Shown: positions 26,992-36,665, counted from the stretch's first letter. The stretch: DNA of 63,648 nt from Candidatus Hydrogenedens sp. (GCA_035378955.1 DAOSUS010000011.1:1-63648); one strand, 5' to 3'. Made by a program: numbers and translations. Notes: generated from the letters alone by a model not told the origin.

Positions 26992-27969
26992 ATGCGTATA
27001 CCCGAGTATGTTTATGGTAGTATTGCACCAACATTTACTGTTTTTAAGGAAGATGGTTCCCTTGACCCTGATGGGCAAATGCGTTTGCTCGAATATATGT
27101 TAAAGAAAGGTTCTATTTCTGCGTTTTTTATTCGTTCGGGCATGGGACAGATGTATGCCTTTTCCTTTGAAGAAGTAAAACAATTAGCAGAAATTGCCTG
27201 TAAGGTAGTAAAAGGGCATTCGGCAGTGCTTATTGGATGTAGTGGCATTTGGGACCGTAATTATGACCGTCGTCCTGACCCCCAGAAATATATTCAACAG
27301 GCGATTGAATTAAGTCGTTTTTCGGAAGGAATAGGTGCGGATGGTGTGGTTTTATCTGTCCCTGAAGCATTATTTCCTAAAGACAATGAAACCCTTGCAG
27401 ATGTGATATATTATTATTTTGAAACGGTCTGTTCGGCTGTAAAAATCCCCGTTTTATTTTATCAACCCCCTGGCACAAAGCCTGAATATTGTTTAAAACC
27501 TGAATTATTAAAAAAACTTGCGAAGATAGATAATCTTGTTGCTGGGAAGGTTTCCGTTGCTGATGGCGGTTATTTGTTCGACTTAGCCCGTGCTGTACGA
27601 GATGAAAATTTTTCATTAATTGTCGGGAATGAGACCGTATTTTATGCTGGGCTTATGTTAGGTTGTCGTGCATGTATAGGTCAGGGAACCAGTCTGAACC
27701 CCCAAATAATCAATGCTATGGTACAACGATATGAAAAGGGCGATATAGAAGGGTGTATGCAAGCACAAGAGGATGTAAATCTGCTTGTGAGAAAATGTCC
27801 AAATGCAGTAGAATTTTTCAAACGCTATATTACGGAACAGGGCTATCCTGTAAATGAATGTCCTCGGACAATTGAAAATAATCCCTATTTTGAAAATCGA
27901 GAAAGGTTGTCTGTTCAGGAATATGAAACATTCAAGCAAATTTATGAAAGTATCCTTGCAAAATATTAA
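26992..27969 (+). CDS. Dihydrodipicolinate synthase/N-acetylneuraminate lyase family aldolase
   Basis: 325 residues, a (beta/alpha)8 class I aldolase of the DapA superfamily. The Schiff-base lysine is K186 (LVAGKVSVADGG) and the catalytic tyrosine is Y158 (FYQPPGT), the same 28-residue spacing as Y133/K161 of E. coli DapA. The GTTGE motif of true DapA is replaced by RSGMGQM (48-54), so both threonines are missing; a different 2-keto acid or lyase reaction is more likely than lysine synthesis. Start follows GTGGAG. It is followed after 25 nt by a cysteine synthase gene in the same direction. Confidence 0.82.
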   Translation: MRIPEYVYGSIAPTFTVFKEDGSLDPDGQMRLLEYMLKKGSISAFFIRSGMGQMYAFSFEEVKQLAEIACKVVKGHSAVLIGCSGIWDRNYDRRPDPQKYIQQAIELSRFSEGIGADGVVLSVPEALFPKDNETLADVIYYYFETVCSAVKIPVLFYQPPGTKPEYCLKPELLKKLAKIDNLVAGKVSVADGGYLFDLARAVRDENFSLIVGNETVFYAGLMLGCRACIGQGTSLNPQIINAMVQRYEKGDIEGCMQAQEDVNLLVRKCPNAVEFFKRYITEQGYPVNECPRTIENNPYFENRERLSVQEYETFKQIYESILAKY

Positions 27970-27994
27970 AGCCAATAGTATTTGAGGTGTCATT

Positions 27995-28882
27995 ATGTTA
28001 ACAGATAATATTCTTGACTTAATCGGAAATACACCCCTTATTCAATTAAAGGGCGAGCATATTTTCGCAAAAGCAGAATTTTTAAATCCCGGAGGAAGTA
28101 TCAAAGACCGTGTAGCGTTAGCCATGTTAGAAGGGGCTGAACGTAATGGTAAGCTGAAGCCCGGTTGTGTTATTGTTGAACCGACCTCCGGCAATACAGG
28201 AATTGGTATTACATTAGTAGGCCGATTGAAAGGGTATCGTGTTTGTATTGTTATGCCCGAAAATATGAGTGCGGAACGGAAAAAATTGATTAAGGCTCTT
28301 GGAGGGGAACTTATCCTGACCCCGGCAGAGGAGAGTATTATGGGAGCGGTCAACAAGGTTAAGGAAATTCAAGCAAGCGACCCCAATGTTTTCGTCCCTC
28401 AACAATTTGAAAATCCAGACAATCCCCGTGTCCATTATGAAGAGACGGCTCGTGAACTCTGGCGACAAACAGGCGGAAATATTGATTGTTTTGTAGCAGG
28501 AGTGGGTAGTGGAGGAACTTTGCAAGGAGTGGGTAAATTTTTGAAGGAACATAAGCCTGATGTTCGAATTGTTGCCGTAGAGCCGAAAAATGTTTCTGCT
28601 TTATTGGGACATGAGCCGGGTTTACATCAAATTCAGGGTATTGGAGATGGTTTCATCCCGCCGATACTGGATGTTTCCATGGTTGATGAAGTTGTAGAGG
28701 TAACGGATGAAGATGCTATCGAAACAACGCGTGCGTTAGGACGGGATTATGGACTTCTGGTTGGGATTTCCTCCGGAGCCAATGTATGGGCAGCACGCAT
28801 TATGGCACAAAAAATCTCTGGCAATATTGCCACAGTACTTCCTGACCGAGCAGAACGGTATTTTAGCACCTCGCTTATGTAA
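27995..28882 (+). CDS. Cysteine synthase (O-acetylserine sulfhydrylase family)
   Basis: 295 residues. PLP lysine in NPGGSIKDRVAL, the SGNTGIG substrate loop, GSGGTLQGVGK phosphate-binding loop and GISSGANVWAA are all present, as is the opening IGNTPLIQL. It makes cysteine from O-acetylserine (or O-phosphoserine) and sulfide in the cytoplasm; CysK versus CysM cannot be decided by eye. It is convergent with lptB: the two stop codons abut (TAA at 28880-28882, TGA at 28885-28883), leaving no room for a terminator. Confidence 0.9.
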   Translation: MLTDNILDLIGNTPLIQLKGEHIFAKAEFLNPGGSIKDRVALAMLEGAERNGKLKPGCVIVEPTSGNTGIGITLVGRLKGYRVCIVMPENMSAERKKLIKALGGELILTPAEESIMGAVNKVKEIQASDPNVFVPQQFENPDNPRVHYEETARELWRQTGGNIDCFVAGVGSGGTLQGVGKFLKEHKPDVRIVAVEPKNVSALLGHEPGLHQIQGIGDGFIPPILDVSMVDEVVEVTDEDAIETTRALGRDYGLLVGISSGANVWAARIMAQKISGNIATVLPDRAERYFSTSLM

Positions 28883-29620
28883 TCAGGAGTTCCATTGAAA
28901 CTGTTCGCCTAAATATACCTTGCGAACGCGTTCGTCTGCGGATACTTCTTCGGGTGTTCCGGTGCATATAACCTGCCCTTCGCTGATGATATAGGCACGG
29001 TCTGTAATTGCTAAAGTATCCCGCACATTATGGTCAGTAATTAGAATACCAATACCCCGTTTTTTCAATTCCTTTACCATACTTTGTAATTCACTGATAG
29101 CAATTGGGTCTATTCCCGCAAAGGGCTCATCCAAAAGAAATACCTTAGGCTCTGTGATTAAAGCACGGGCAATCTCCGTCTTTCTACGCTCTCCACCTGA
29201 AAGGGTATAAGCATATTGATTGGATAGATGTTCTATATTCAATTCTTTTAATAGTTGGTGGGCTTTTTCTTTATGTTCCATGGGACTGCCCGGTAAAAAT
29301 TCCAATATCGCTAATAAATTTTGTTCTACCGTTAGATTACGAAATACAGATGGTTCCTGAGCTAGATAGGCAATTCCCGCACGGGCTCTACGATACATGG
29401 GGAAACGGGTAATATCCTGTCCCATGAAAAAAACTTTTCCTTCATCGGGCTTAAATAACCCCACGACCATATTAAAGGTTGTTGTCTTTCCAGCTCCATT
29501 AGGTCCTAATAGCCCTACGATTTCACCTCTATTTAAACACAACGAAACATTTCGGACTACTACGCGTTTCCGAAATGATTTGACCAATCCTTGAGTTTCC
29601 AATAATTTTTCAGAAGTCAT
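28883..29620 (-). CDS. lptB: LPS export ABC transporter ATP-binding protein LptB
   Basis: 245 residues from ATG 29620 (GGAGGGG 5-8 nt upstream). The frame is open to a TTG at 29635, a weaker start overlapping the lptA stop. Walker A GPNGAGKTT, signature LSGGERRKTEIARAL, Walker B VFLLDEPFAGIDP and switch His in ITDHNVRDT. The FAGIDPIAISELQ and YLAQEPSVFRNLTVEQN segments are characteristic of LptB. It powers extraction of LPS from the inner membrane; lptF/lptG are not in the window. Confidence 0.93.
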   Translation of the reverse strand: MTSEKLLETQGLVKSFRKRVVVRNVSLCLNRGEIVGLLGPNGAGKTTTFNMVVGLFKPDEGKVFFMGQDITRFPMYRRARAGIAYLAQEPSVFRNLTVEQNLLAILEFLPGSPMEHKEKAHQLLKELNIEHLSNQYAYTLSGGERRKTEIARALITEPKVFLLDEPFAGIDPIAISELQSMVKELKKRGIGILITDHNVRDTLAITDRAYIISEGQVICTGTPEEVSADERVRKVYLGEQFQWNS

Positions 29621-29631
29621 AAACCCCTCCC

Positions 29632-30540
29632 TCAAAGAGGTTTTATCACATCAGGGAAGGCACATTGTAGCAGTAAACGGTTTAACCGCACCTGTTCTTC
29701 TGCTGTTAATGTTCCCTTCTGTAGAAGTTCTTTTGCCGTTTCCGGTAGAGTTATTTTTGCCCACGCTTCTTTATTATAAAAATCAGGTTTCCGTAATAAC
29801 CGATTGATTTGTTTAATCAAATCCTGTTTTCTTTTTAAGATTAAATCATTAGGAGCGGATAAAAATTGACTTCTGGCGTCCCCATCAAATTTACTCAACA
29901 GGTATTTACCGGGTGTCATCTCATTATCTTGTCCTTGTTTCTTTAATTCCGCAATAAATCCATTCCAATCGGATACATCACTTTCCGTAAGGAGAGGTAA
30001 TCCTGTTTCTACGCCACCTTCAGAACCTCCTCCTTCTACTTGTATCGGTATCATATCTGCTTGTAGATTTTCAATATCAATGATATTGTTCTTAAAATCC
30101 ATAACAATTTTGCTGCCTTTCAATCCTTGTGCTTTAGGACTATCTAACATTGGATTTCCTGTAAACTCAACAATTTCTTTTTTAAAGTCCCAAACGGCTT
30201 TTTCTGCGGTCAATTTCCCTTCGGGATGTTCAAGATACACTTTTCCTTCCATACGAATAAGTACTGGTGAATTTCGACCCTCTTCCCATTCAAAGGTCAT
30301 TTTATCTGCTTTGATAGGCATGTTAGGGGTATTGGGTTCTTGAGACAATAAAACGATGCTTACCCCTCCACTCATTTCGCGTATGCTCATTCCTTGGTTT
30401 AGCGTCCCTTTTAATTTTCCTACCTTTTCGATTTTCATAGAGGAATATTTGCCCAAACTCATACTCTCTTGAGCATGCATTTGGATATGTATGGTAAAAA
30501 TCAATAATAAAATAAATAATACAGTTGCTATTTTCTTCAT
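29632..30540 (-). CDS. lptA: LptA/OstA-like periplasmic LPS-transport protein
   Basis: 302 residues with a signal peptide (MKKIATVLFILLLIFTIHIQ, cleavage near MHAQ). Residues about 80-185 carry the OstA beta-jellyroll pattern (ADKMTFEWEE, GKVYLEHPEGKLTAEKAVWD, EIVEFTGNPMLDSPKAQGLK, GSKIVMDFKNNIIDIEN). A ~115-residue helical C-terminal extension is unusual, as E. coli LptA has 185 residues in all. It bridges inner and outer membrane in LPS export. Start overlaps the lptC stop (ATGA type) and lptB follows directly. Confidence 0.82.
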   Translation of the reverse strand: MKKIATVLFILLLIFTIHIQMHAQESMSLGKYSSMKIEKVGKLKGTLNQGMSIREMSGGVSIVLLSQEPNTPNMPIKADKMTFEWEEGRNSPVLIRMEGKVYLEHPEGKLTAEKAVWDFKKEIVEFTGNPMLDSPKAQGLKGSKIVMDFKNNIIDIENLQADMIPIQVEGGGSEGGVETGLPLLTESDVSDWNGFIAELKKQGQDNEMTPGKYLLSKFDGDARSQFLSAPNDLILKRKQDLIKQINRLLRKPDFYNKEAWAKITLPETAKELLQKGTLTAEEQVRLNRLLLQCAFPDVIKPL

Positions 30541-31118
30541 GTTGTATTCCTCAATATAAGCGGGACTTGCCCGGATACTTCTTCCAGTTCAAATTCTTTT
30601 GTTTCAGGATATATAATTAAATTCCCTGCATCCAGATGTAAATCTGTGCCCTGTACCGCAATTTTACCATGCGTCCATATACGGGCGGGTTCTGTTTCTG
30701 TTCGATTGCTCCATTCAATACCATCCGTATTAAATATTATATCATTCATTTGTGCCTCTACATTTCCCTTAAGAGAAGCTTTATTCATTTTTTCAAAAAC
30801 GCCTTCCTTTGCGGAAATTTTTATATGTTCTGTACCGGATTGGACATCGTAAATAACAGCATGCACATCCTCAACCTTCCATGTGTTTTCATCAATAACA
30901 GCGAACTTTTCGGCGTGTAACCATAATGTGGGTTTTCGTGCTTCACCTATTGTAGGGCGAGGGTCATGATGGTACAAATCTACAGAAGAGACATTCATAT
31001 TATCTATGGATGGATGTTGAGGAACGGTTGTTTCAGGGGGAGGTGTGGTTGCAGACGGTTTTTTACCGCAGGAAAATAATAGAATTATACATATTATAAA
31101 TACCGCTATCCATCTCAT
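30537..31118 (-). CDS. lptC: LptC-like lipoprotein of the LPS export system
   Basis: 193 residues. The N-terminus MRWIAVFIICIILLFSCGKK holds a lipobox (LFSC, Cys17), so it is anchored by lipid where E. coli LptC uses a transmembrane helix. The rest shows the LptC/OstA pattern: LWLHAEKFAVIDENTWKVED, ISAKEGVFEKMNKASLKGNV, DIIFNTDGIEWSN, THGKIAVQGTDLHLDAG. It overlaps lptA and begins within the coaX stop (TAATG), so the lpt genes are translated with coaX. Confidence 0.82.
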   Translation of the reverse strand: MRWIAVFIICIILLFSCGKKPSATTPPPETTVPQHPSIDNMNVSSVDLYHHDPRPTIGEARKPTLWLHAEKFAVIDENTWKVEDVHAVIYDVQSGTEHIKISAKEGVFEKMNKASLKGNVEAQMNDIIFNTDGIEWSNRTETEPARIWTHGKIAVQGTDLHLDAGNLIIYPETKEFELEEVSGQVPLILRNTT

Positions 31119-31894
31119 TACACAGTGCCTCGGGCGTTTTTTTCATAAATAATTTTCAATCCTTTTAATGTTAACAAAGGGTCAACCACATCAATATTTT
31201 TTGCTAATTGGGCTATGGTTTCCGCAAGTCCCCCTGTTGCAAGAACACGGGCAGGTGTTCCCATCTCCGAGCGTATCCGTTTTATCAATCCATTTACCAA
31301 ATCCGCGTATCCATAGGTAAGACCGGAACGAATATTGGTTACAGTGTCCCGACCGATAACAGAGGGGGGGATGCTAATTTCTACTCGTGGTAACTTGGCA
31401 CAGTGTTCAAACAAGGCATCTGCGGATAATTGTATGCCAGGCACAATTACTCCACCCAACCACTCGGATTTGGCTGTTACTACATCAAAAGTTGTGGCAG
31501 TGCCAAAATCTACTATGATTAAGGGACCTCCGTATTCTTCAATCCCTGCTACAGCATTTACAATACGGTCGGCGCCCACTTCTTTCGGATTATCACATTG
31601 GAGAACAATCCCTGTGCGTATTCCCGGTTCAACCATTATAGGCTCAAACCCAAAAGCGCGTTTGCACAAATCATATAAAGCAGAATTGATATCCGGTACT
31701 ACGCTGGAAATACAACATCCCCGAATTTGAGAAATCTTAATATTGGAGGAATAAAATAACATGTTTATTAATAAATAAAACTCATCTCCGGTTCGATAAT
31801 TGGATGTTACAACCCTCCAGTGATTTAGTAACTTATCCTTATGATAGATACCAAGAACAATATTTGAATTTCCAACATCAATAACCAATAACAT
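31118..31894 (-). CDS. coaX: Type III pantothenate kinase
   Basis: 258 residues, typical for CoaX. ASKHA-fold motifs: MLLVIDVGNSNIVLGIY (phosphate 1), GADRIVNAVAG, IIVDFGTATTFDVV (phosphate 2) and LATGGLAETIA (adenosine region). It phosphorylates pantothenate, the first step of coenzyme A synthesis, and unlike CoaA is not feedback inhibited by CoA. It sits between nadC (63 nt upstream) and lptC (1-nt overlap). Confidence 0.94.
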   Translation of the reverse strand: MLLVIDVGNSNIVLGIYHKDKLLNHWRVVTSNYRTGDEFYLLINMLFYSSNIKISQIRGCCISSVVPDINSALYDLCKRAFGFEPIMVEPGIRTGIVLQCDNPKEVGADRIVNAVAGIEEYGGPLIIVDFGTATTFDVVTAKSEWLGGVIVPGIQLSADALFEHCAKLPRVEISIPPSVIGRDTVTNIRSGLTYGYADLVNGLIKRIRSEMGTPARVLATGGLAETIAQLAKNIDVVDPLLTLKGLKIIYEKNARGTV

Positions 31895-31957
31895 AGTTAT
31901 ACCTTCCTACCCATCGGGCATTTAATAATGGGAAAGTATCTATCTTTATTTATTGTA

Positions 31958-32800
31958 TTATATCCTTTCTATTAATAACGAAATATCTAACGCAGAAACA
32001 GAATGGGTTATTGCTCCTACGGAAATAATGTGAACCCCGGTTTCTGCTACAGGACGAACACGCTCTAAATTTATATTTCCACTTGCTTCCAATAGTACCG
32101 GGTGTCCCTTGGCTATCTTTACTGCTGCCTTTATTTCCTCTAACTCCATATTATCCAGCAAGATAGCGTCTGCCCCCGCTTTTAATGATTCTTTAACCTG
32201 CTCCAGAGTTATTACTTCAACTTCTATCCGTTCCAGATGAGAAATGCGTTCGCGAATATTACGGATGGCTGAGGCTATATCTCCTGCTATTTCTAAATGA
32301 TTTTCTTTTATTAATATTCCGTCTGATAGGTTAAACCGATGCCGATGTCCTCCTCCATGAACTACGGCATCAATCTCCATGGCTCGGAGTAATGGCATGG
32401 TCTTTCGAGTATGACAAATCCGTACAGACAAATCTTTTACCCGGGATACAAATTTATGCGTTAGTGTTGCAACTCCTGAAAGATGTTTTAAGAAGTTAAG
32501 AGATACGCGTTCAGCGCTTAACACGGCATGGGCATTCCCTTCAAAAGAAGCAATAATTTCTCCTTTTCGTATATGTGTTCCATCCGTAACGGATTCCCAA
32601 TTTTCTATTTCTGCTTCGTTGAGTTCATATAATCTACGGAATACCTCAATTCCACTGATAATTCCCTCCGCCTTCGCAATTACTTTTACTTTACACCTTC
32701 TATCCGGTGGGACAACAGCATTCGTTGTTTTATCTCCCAGCCCTATATCTTCCTGAAGTGTAAGATACAAAAGTTCATCTCTATCAATAGGACAAAACAT
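31958..32800 (-). CDS. nadC: Nicotinate-nucleotide pyrophosphorylase (carboxylating)
   Basis: 280 residues. Quinolinate-binding motifs HTRKTMPLLRAMEIDAVVHGGGHRHR and IKENHLEIAG are present; the RKTMP is the usual RKTTPGLR element with Met for Thr. C-terminal ADAILLDNMELEEIK and VLLEASGNINLE complete the barrel. It makes nicotinate mononucleotide from quinolinate and PRPP in NAD synthesis. First gene of the nadC-coaX-lptC-lptA-lptB run; no nadA or nadB is visible here. The 260-nt gap upstream (32801-33060) shows nothing I can interpret. Confidence 0.94.
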   Translation of the reverse strand: MFCPIDRDELLYLTLQEDIGLGDKTTNAVVPPDRRCKVKVIAKAEGIISGIEVFRRLYELNEAEIENWESVTDGTHIRKGEIIASFEGNAHAVLSAERVSLNFLKHLSGVATLTHKFVSRVKDLSVRICHTRKTMPLLRAMEIDAVVHGGGHRHRFNLSDGILIKENHLEIAGDIASAIRNIRERISHLERIEVEVITLEQVKESLKAGADAILLDNMELEEIKAAVKIAKGHPVLLEASGNINLERVRPVAETGVHIISVGAITHSVSALDISLLIERI

Positions 32801-33060
32801 GGCTATACATCCTGTTATATAAGGTTAATGTCGGATTTTAATCCACTTAAATGCTCAATCATATCACAAAAACATACATATAATCGAATTGTGATTGTTT
32901 AGTCTTCATAAAAACGGTTTGATAAATCTATTTAACCTGATAAAAAATGAATAGTTATATGAGAGAATTTACACTTCCATATAAAATATGTCTTAATAAT
33001 ATCCCCCTTGGCTGTAAAAACCATAGTATTTTGAAATCTATCTACAAAACAAATATCTTT

Positions 33061-34473
33061 TTACTCTACAATTTCCAGTTGCGGGGCAATTTCTACCTTT
33101 GTTTTTGTCCAGCCATCTGTTTGAAATACCGTTAATGTTAGTATATATCGAACAAAATGAGCCAACAGAATAACATACCAGATACGATAAATATTTAACA
33201 TATCTAAGAGATAAAGCACTTCACATACCCCTAACAACACACCAAACTGCGATACCATAGCAATTATCATAGGTAATCGCGTTGCCCCGGAACCCTGAAT
33301 GCCTCCTGTCATAGCAAGGGTTGAGGAAAGCAAAATTCCTGAAAAAGCCAAACATTGTAGTAAAGCCTTTCCATAATTCAAAACTAATTCGGATTGAGCA
33401 TTAAATATATACAGCAAAGGGGTTGGGAAAAAAACAAAAATAGTTCCAATTGTGGCGCCCCATAAGGCTCCTAAATAAGCACCTGCCCGAACTGCCTTTT
33501 TGCCCCGTTGAGGATTTCCGGCTCCCATATTTTGCCCCATCACAGTAGAACATGCAGAACGAAGTCCAAAGGATGTCCATGTTACTATGGAAAATAATTG
33601 TGTATAACAAATCGTATAAGCAGACTGTCCCGCAGTGCTATTGGGCATGCTACTAATGTATTTTATTAAGAGAACCCCTGCAATATTCAGGACAACGCCT
33701 TGTATTCCTGTTGGTAATCCAACACGAATAATCATTTTTAAAATATGAAAGTTAGGGAACCAATACCATCGGGAAGGTAATTGAATTAATGTTTTTCCGC
33801 GTAACATTAAATAGAAAGCCAATAATAAAGAAATTCCGGGAGCCAGAACCGTTCCTATACCTGCTCCTATAACTCCTAATGATGGGAATATACCCAACCC
33901 CGTGATAAGGGCGAAACTGATAACAATATTCAAGCCTGCATTCAACATATTTAACATCAACGCTAATTTGGGCTCTCCTGCTGCTTGAAACGCCCCTGTA
34001 AGTAAAATCATCAAGAATAGTGTCCAGTTGAATATGAATAGAAGTCGTAAATAAGGAAGTGATAGACGATAAACCGTTTCTTCAACACCAATAAAGTGTA
34101 ATAGTTGCGGACTAAAAAGGTATCCTAAAGGAGCCACAATTCCGATTAGAAAAAAAGCACCGCTTAAAAACGCATCAAAAAAAATAGTGCTTACCATTTT
34201 ACGGTCTTGTCGTCCGGCATGTCTTGCTATTAAGACATTCATCCCGTGAGAAATCGAAGCAATTAAAACTACCATCACAATAAATAATTGCCACGCTACA
34301 CCAATTGCTGCATTACCCTCATTATTTTCCCCGGGAACAAAATGACCTATTAACACCTGGTCAATAAATCCATGCATCCCATTGATTAGGTTTAATAGAA
34401 CTAATGGCCAGGTTAATTTCCACAGGGAATTTAGCACATTCCCGGAAACAATTTCTTCATCAAAACGCTTCAT
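33061..34473 (-). CDS. MATE family efflux transporter
   Basis: 470 residues with about 12 hydrophobic segments arranged as two six-helix halves. The N-terminal half starts LWKLTWPLVLLNLINGMHGFIDQVLIGHFVPG, the usual MATE TM1 region, and the C-terminal half contains NMGAGNPQRGKKAVRAG, the equivalent repeat. NorM/DinF-like transporters export cationic compounds using Na+ or H+. The start has no clear Shine-Dalgarno. Probably a monocistronic unit. Confidence 0.9.
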   Translation of the reverse strand: MKRFDEEIVSGNVLNSLWKLTWPLVLLNLINGMHGFIDQVLIGHFVPGENNEGNAAIGVAWQLFIVMVVLIASISHGMNVLIARHAGRQDRKMVSTIFFDAFLSGAFFLIGIVAPLGYLFSPQLLHFIGVEETVYRLSLPYLRLLFIFNWTLFLMILLTGAFQAAGEPKLALMLNMLNAGLNIVISFALITGLGIFPSLGVIGAGIGTVLAPGISLLLAFYLMLRGKTLIQLPSRWYWFPNFHILKMIIRVGLPTGIQGVVLNIAGVLLIKYISSMPNSTAGQSAYTICYTQLFSIVTWTSFGLRSACSTVMGQNMGAGNPQRGKKAVRAGAYLGALWGATIGTIFVFFPTPLLYIFNAQSELVLNYGKALLQCLAFSGILLSSTLAMTGGIQGSGATRLPMIIAMVSQFGVLLGVCEVLYLLDMLNIYRIWYVILLAHFVRYILTLTVFQTDGWTKTKVEIAPQLEIVE

Positions 34474-34801
34474 AAATTCAGGATGCTTTTATTAAAAGGT
34501 CGTTTTATAATGAACAAAGATTTTTGTGTTTTACCAAATAGTTTTATTTATTTTCCTTATATTTTAACTGAAATAGGTTTATAAAATCCCTGAACAATTA
34601 TAAGTGGATTAGGAGCAGAAAATGTGCGTTGCTGGGAAAGGGATTGATGTAAATTCAAATTTGGAATTTAAAGACAGCTTTGTTGGAATATAAGAAACGA
34701 TATGAAAATAATATAATAGAAATAAAACACTTCTATTATTCAAGTTTATGTATATAATGGTGTATGTTTTATAATTGTGTATAAAGACAGGAAATATAGT
34801 T
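34474..34801. other. Intergenic region between divergent MATE and nnrD genes
   Basis: This 328-nt AT-rich gap must hold promoters for both neighbours. On the plus strand TATAAT at 34753-34758 lies about 44 nt before the nnrD start, with only a weak -35 (TTCTAT, 34731-34736). A 24-codon open frame at 34510 has no ribosome-binding site. I see no riboswitch or RNA gene. Confidence 0.4.
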
Positions 34802-35689
34802 ATGAATAATTTAATAAATGTGGCTGATTTGCAGAAGTTTGTGCCGATACGGTCAAAGCATGACCATAAAGGAAGGTTTGGGCATCTTCTTGTTATTGCA
34901 GGTTCACGATATTATACCGGTGCGGCAAAACTTTCTGCGTGTGCAGGTATGCGTTCCGGTGTAGGTTTGGTTACATTGGCAATACCATCGGTTATTGTGG
35001 ATGTGGTTGCAAGTAATCTAATGGAAATTATTTTTTATCCGCTGCCGTCAACGAAGGAAGGGACATTTGCAGAAGAGGGGGCAGAAAAAATTGTGGAATT
35101 TTCGAGAGATAAAAATGCAGTTCTAATAGGACCGGGATTAAGTCAGCATCCGTCCACCATAAACTTTGTTAGAAAGATATTGCCACAAATTGAGGCTCCT
35201 TTGATAATTGATGCCGATGGATTGAATGCTATTAGTAATAATCCGGGCATTTTACGAATGTGTAAAGGCGCCCCTGTTATTACACCGCATCCCGGAGAAA
35301 TGTCCCGCTTAATAAAAAAATCTATAAAAGAGATACAGCAAGATAGGGAACAATGTGCCGTTGATTTTGCAAGGCAAATGGGTGTGTTTGTTGTTTTAAA
35401 GGGTTGCCATACAGTAATTGCAAGCCCTGATGGAGATTATGCGGTAAATACAACGGGCGGACATGGTTTGTCCAAAGGAGGAACGGGGGATATACTTGCC
35501 GGGCTTATTGCGGGACTTATTGGACAGGGAGTATTACCCTATCCAGCGTGTCAGTTAGGAGTATGGCTCCATGGTAGAGCAGGCGACCTTGCAGAACGAG
35601 CATTACATCCACGGAGTATGACGGCAGGAGATTTATTCGATTTTTTACATCAAGCATGGAAGGAGTTAGACCCGCAACCGTATGATTAG
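34802..35689 (+). CDS. nnrD: ADP/ATP-dependent (S)-NAD(P)H-hydrate dehydratase
   Basis: 295 residues from ATG 34802, preceded by AGGAAA; the frame opens 9 codons earlier at a TTG that lacks a ribosome-binding site. Ribokinase-like fold with ITPHPGEMSRL, VLKGCHTVIA and the anion-hole motif GGHGLSKGGTGDILAGLIAG. It repairs hydrated NADH/NADPH using ADP or ATP. The NnrE epimerase domain fused to it in many bacteria is absent; the protein starts directly at the dehydratase part. It overlaps thiL by 8 nt. Confidence 0.92.
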   Translation: MNNLINVADLQKFVPIRSKHDHKGRFGHLLVIAGSRYYTGAAKLSACAGMRSGVGLVTLAIPSVIVDVVASNLMEIIFYPLPSTKEGTFAEEGAEKIVEFSRDKNAVLIGPGLSQHPSTINFVRKILPQIEAPLIIDADGLNAISNNPGILRMCKGAPVITPHPGEMSRLIKKSIKEIQQDREQCAVDFARQMGVFVVLKGCHTVIASPDGDYAVNTTGGHGLSKGGTGDILAGLIAGLIGQGVLPYPACQLGVWLHGRAGDLAERALHPRSMTAGDLFDFLHQAWKELDPQPYD

Positions 35690-36665
35690 CCTTCAAGATA
35701 TTGGTGAATTGGAATTGATTAAAAGAGTGGAATTATTAGTCCAACAGGCACAAGACAAGAAGGTAGTATTGCCGCTGGGGGATGATTGTGCCGTAGTAAA
35801 AGTAGGGAACAAATTTCTTCTTATCTCTTCAGATATGTCTGTAGAAGATGTCCATTTCCTATCCGATAAATTTCCACCGACGGCTATCGGCTGGAAAGTT
35901 ATGGCATCAGCCTGGAGCGATATTGCAAGCATGGGAGGAGAACCTCGCTGGGCATTGGTCTCAATGGCATTACCCAAACGGATTTCGGTGCAAAAAGTTG
36001 AGCGTATATATGAAGGAATGATGGAAGCCACAAAGTTTGTAAATGCGGTTATTGTGGGGGGAGATACAACGACTTCTTATGACGACAAAATTGTTATTGA
36101 TGTTACTGTAATTGGTGAGGCTATTCATAAGAAGTATATTACACGGTCAGGTGCGAAACCAGGAGATATTCTTGCTGTAACGGGGACCTTAGGAAATTCA
36201 TCAGCAGGATTGGTTGCTCTTCAAAAGGATTTACCCGAAACATTCCTATGGCGTTCTCAATGGTATCCTGTTCCACGAATACAAGAAGGGAAATGGCTCT
36301 GCACAAAGGCGAATGTAAGTGCTATGATTGATATAAGCGACGGATTGCTAACGGATGCAGAGCATATTGCGGAGATGTCAGGTGTAGGGATAAATATCCA
36401 TAAGCAGAAAATTCCCATTTCGGAAGAACTATCGATATTTTGCAAGGAGCATAATTTATCAATTGATAACTTTATATTGGGCGGTGGGGAAGAATATCAA
36501 TTGCTTGTTACAGTACCCCAAGAGAAATGGAAAAAAATTCAAAATAAATTTAACAAAAAATTTTCTTGTGGCATTACAGAAATAGGATATGTAACAAAGG
36601 AATGGCAGGGTGTCCGCGTAGATGGAGTTGTCCCTTCTATCAAAGGATATGAACATTTCCGATAG
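35682..36665 (+). CDS. thiL: Thiamine-monophosphate kinase
   Basis: 327 residues. PurM-like ATPase fold with LPLGDDCAVV, SSDMSVEDVHF, GWKVMASAWSDIASMGGEP, VGGDTTTS, VTGTLGNSSAG and ISDGLLTDAEHIAE. It phosphorylates thiamine monophosphate to the active diphosphate. Start ATG lies inside the end of nnrD (8-nt overlap), so translation is coupled. No other thiamine genes are in the window. Confidence 0.94.
   Translation: MISLQDIGELELIKRVELLVQQAQDKKVVLPLGDDCAVVKVGNKFLLISSDMSVEDVHFLSDKFPPTAIGWKVMASAWSDIASMGGEPRWALVSMALPKRISVQKVERIYEGMMEATKFVNAVIVGGDTTTSYDDKIVIDVTVIGEAIHKKYITRSGAKPGDILAVTGTLGNSSAGLVALQKDLPETFLWRSQWYPVPRIQEGKWLCTKANVSAMIDISDGLLTDAEHIAEMSGVGINIHKQKIPISEELSIFCKEHNLSIDNFILGGGEEYQLLVTVPQEKWKKIQNKFNKKFSCGITEIGYVTKEWQGVRVDGVVPSIKGYEHFR

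Noticed and set aside
29621..29635. TTG start for lptB giving five extra residues.
   Set aside because: The ATG at 29620 has a strong GGAGGGG ribosome-binding site; the TTG does not.
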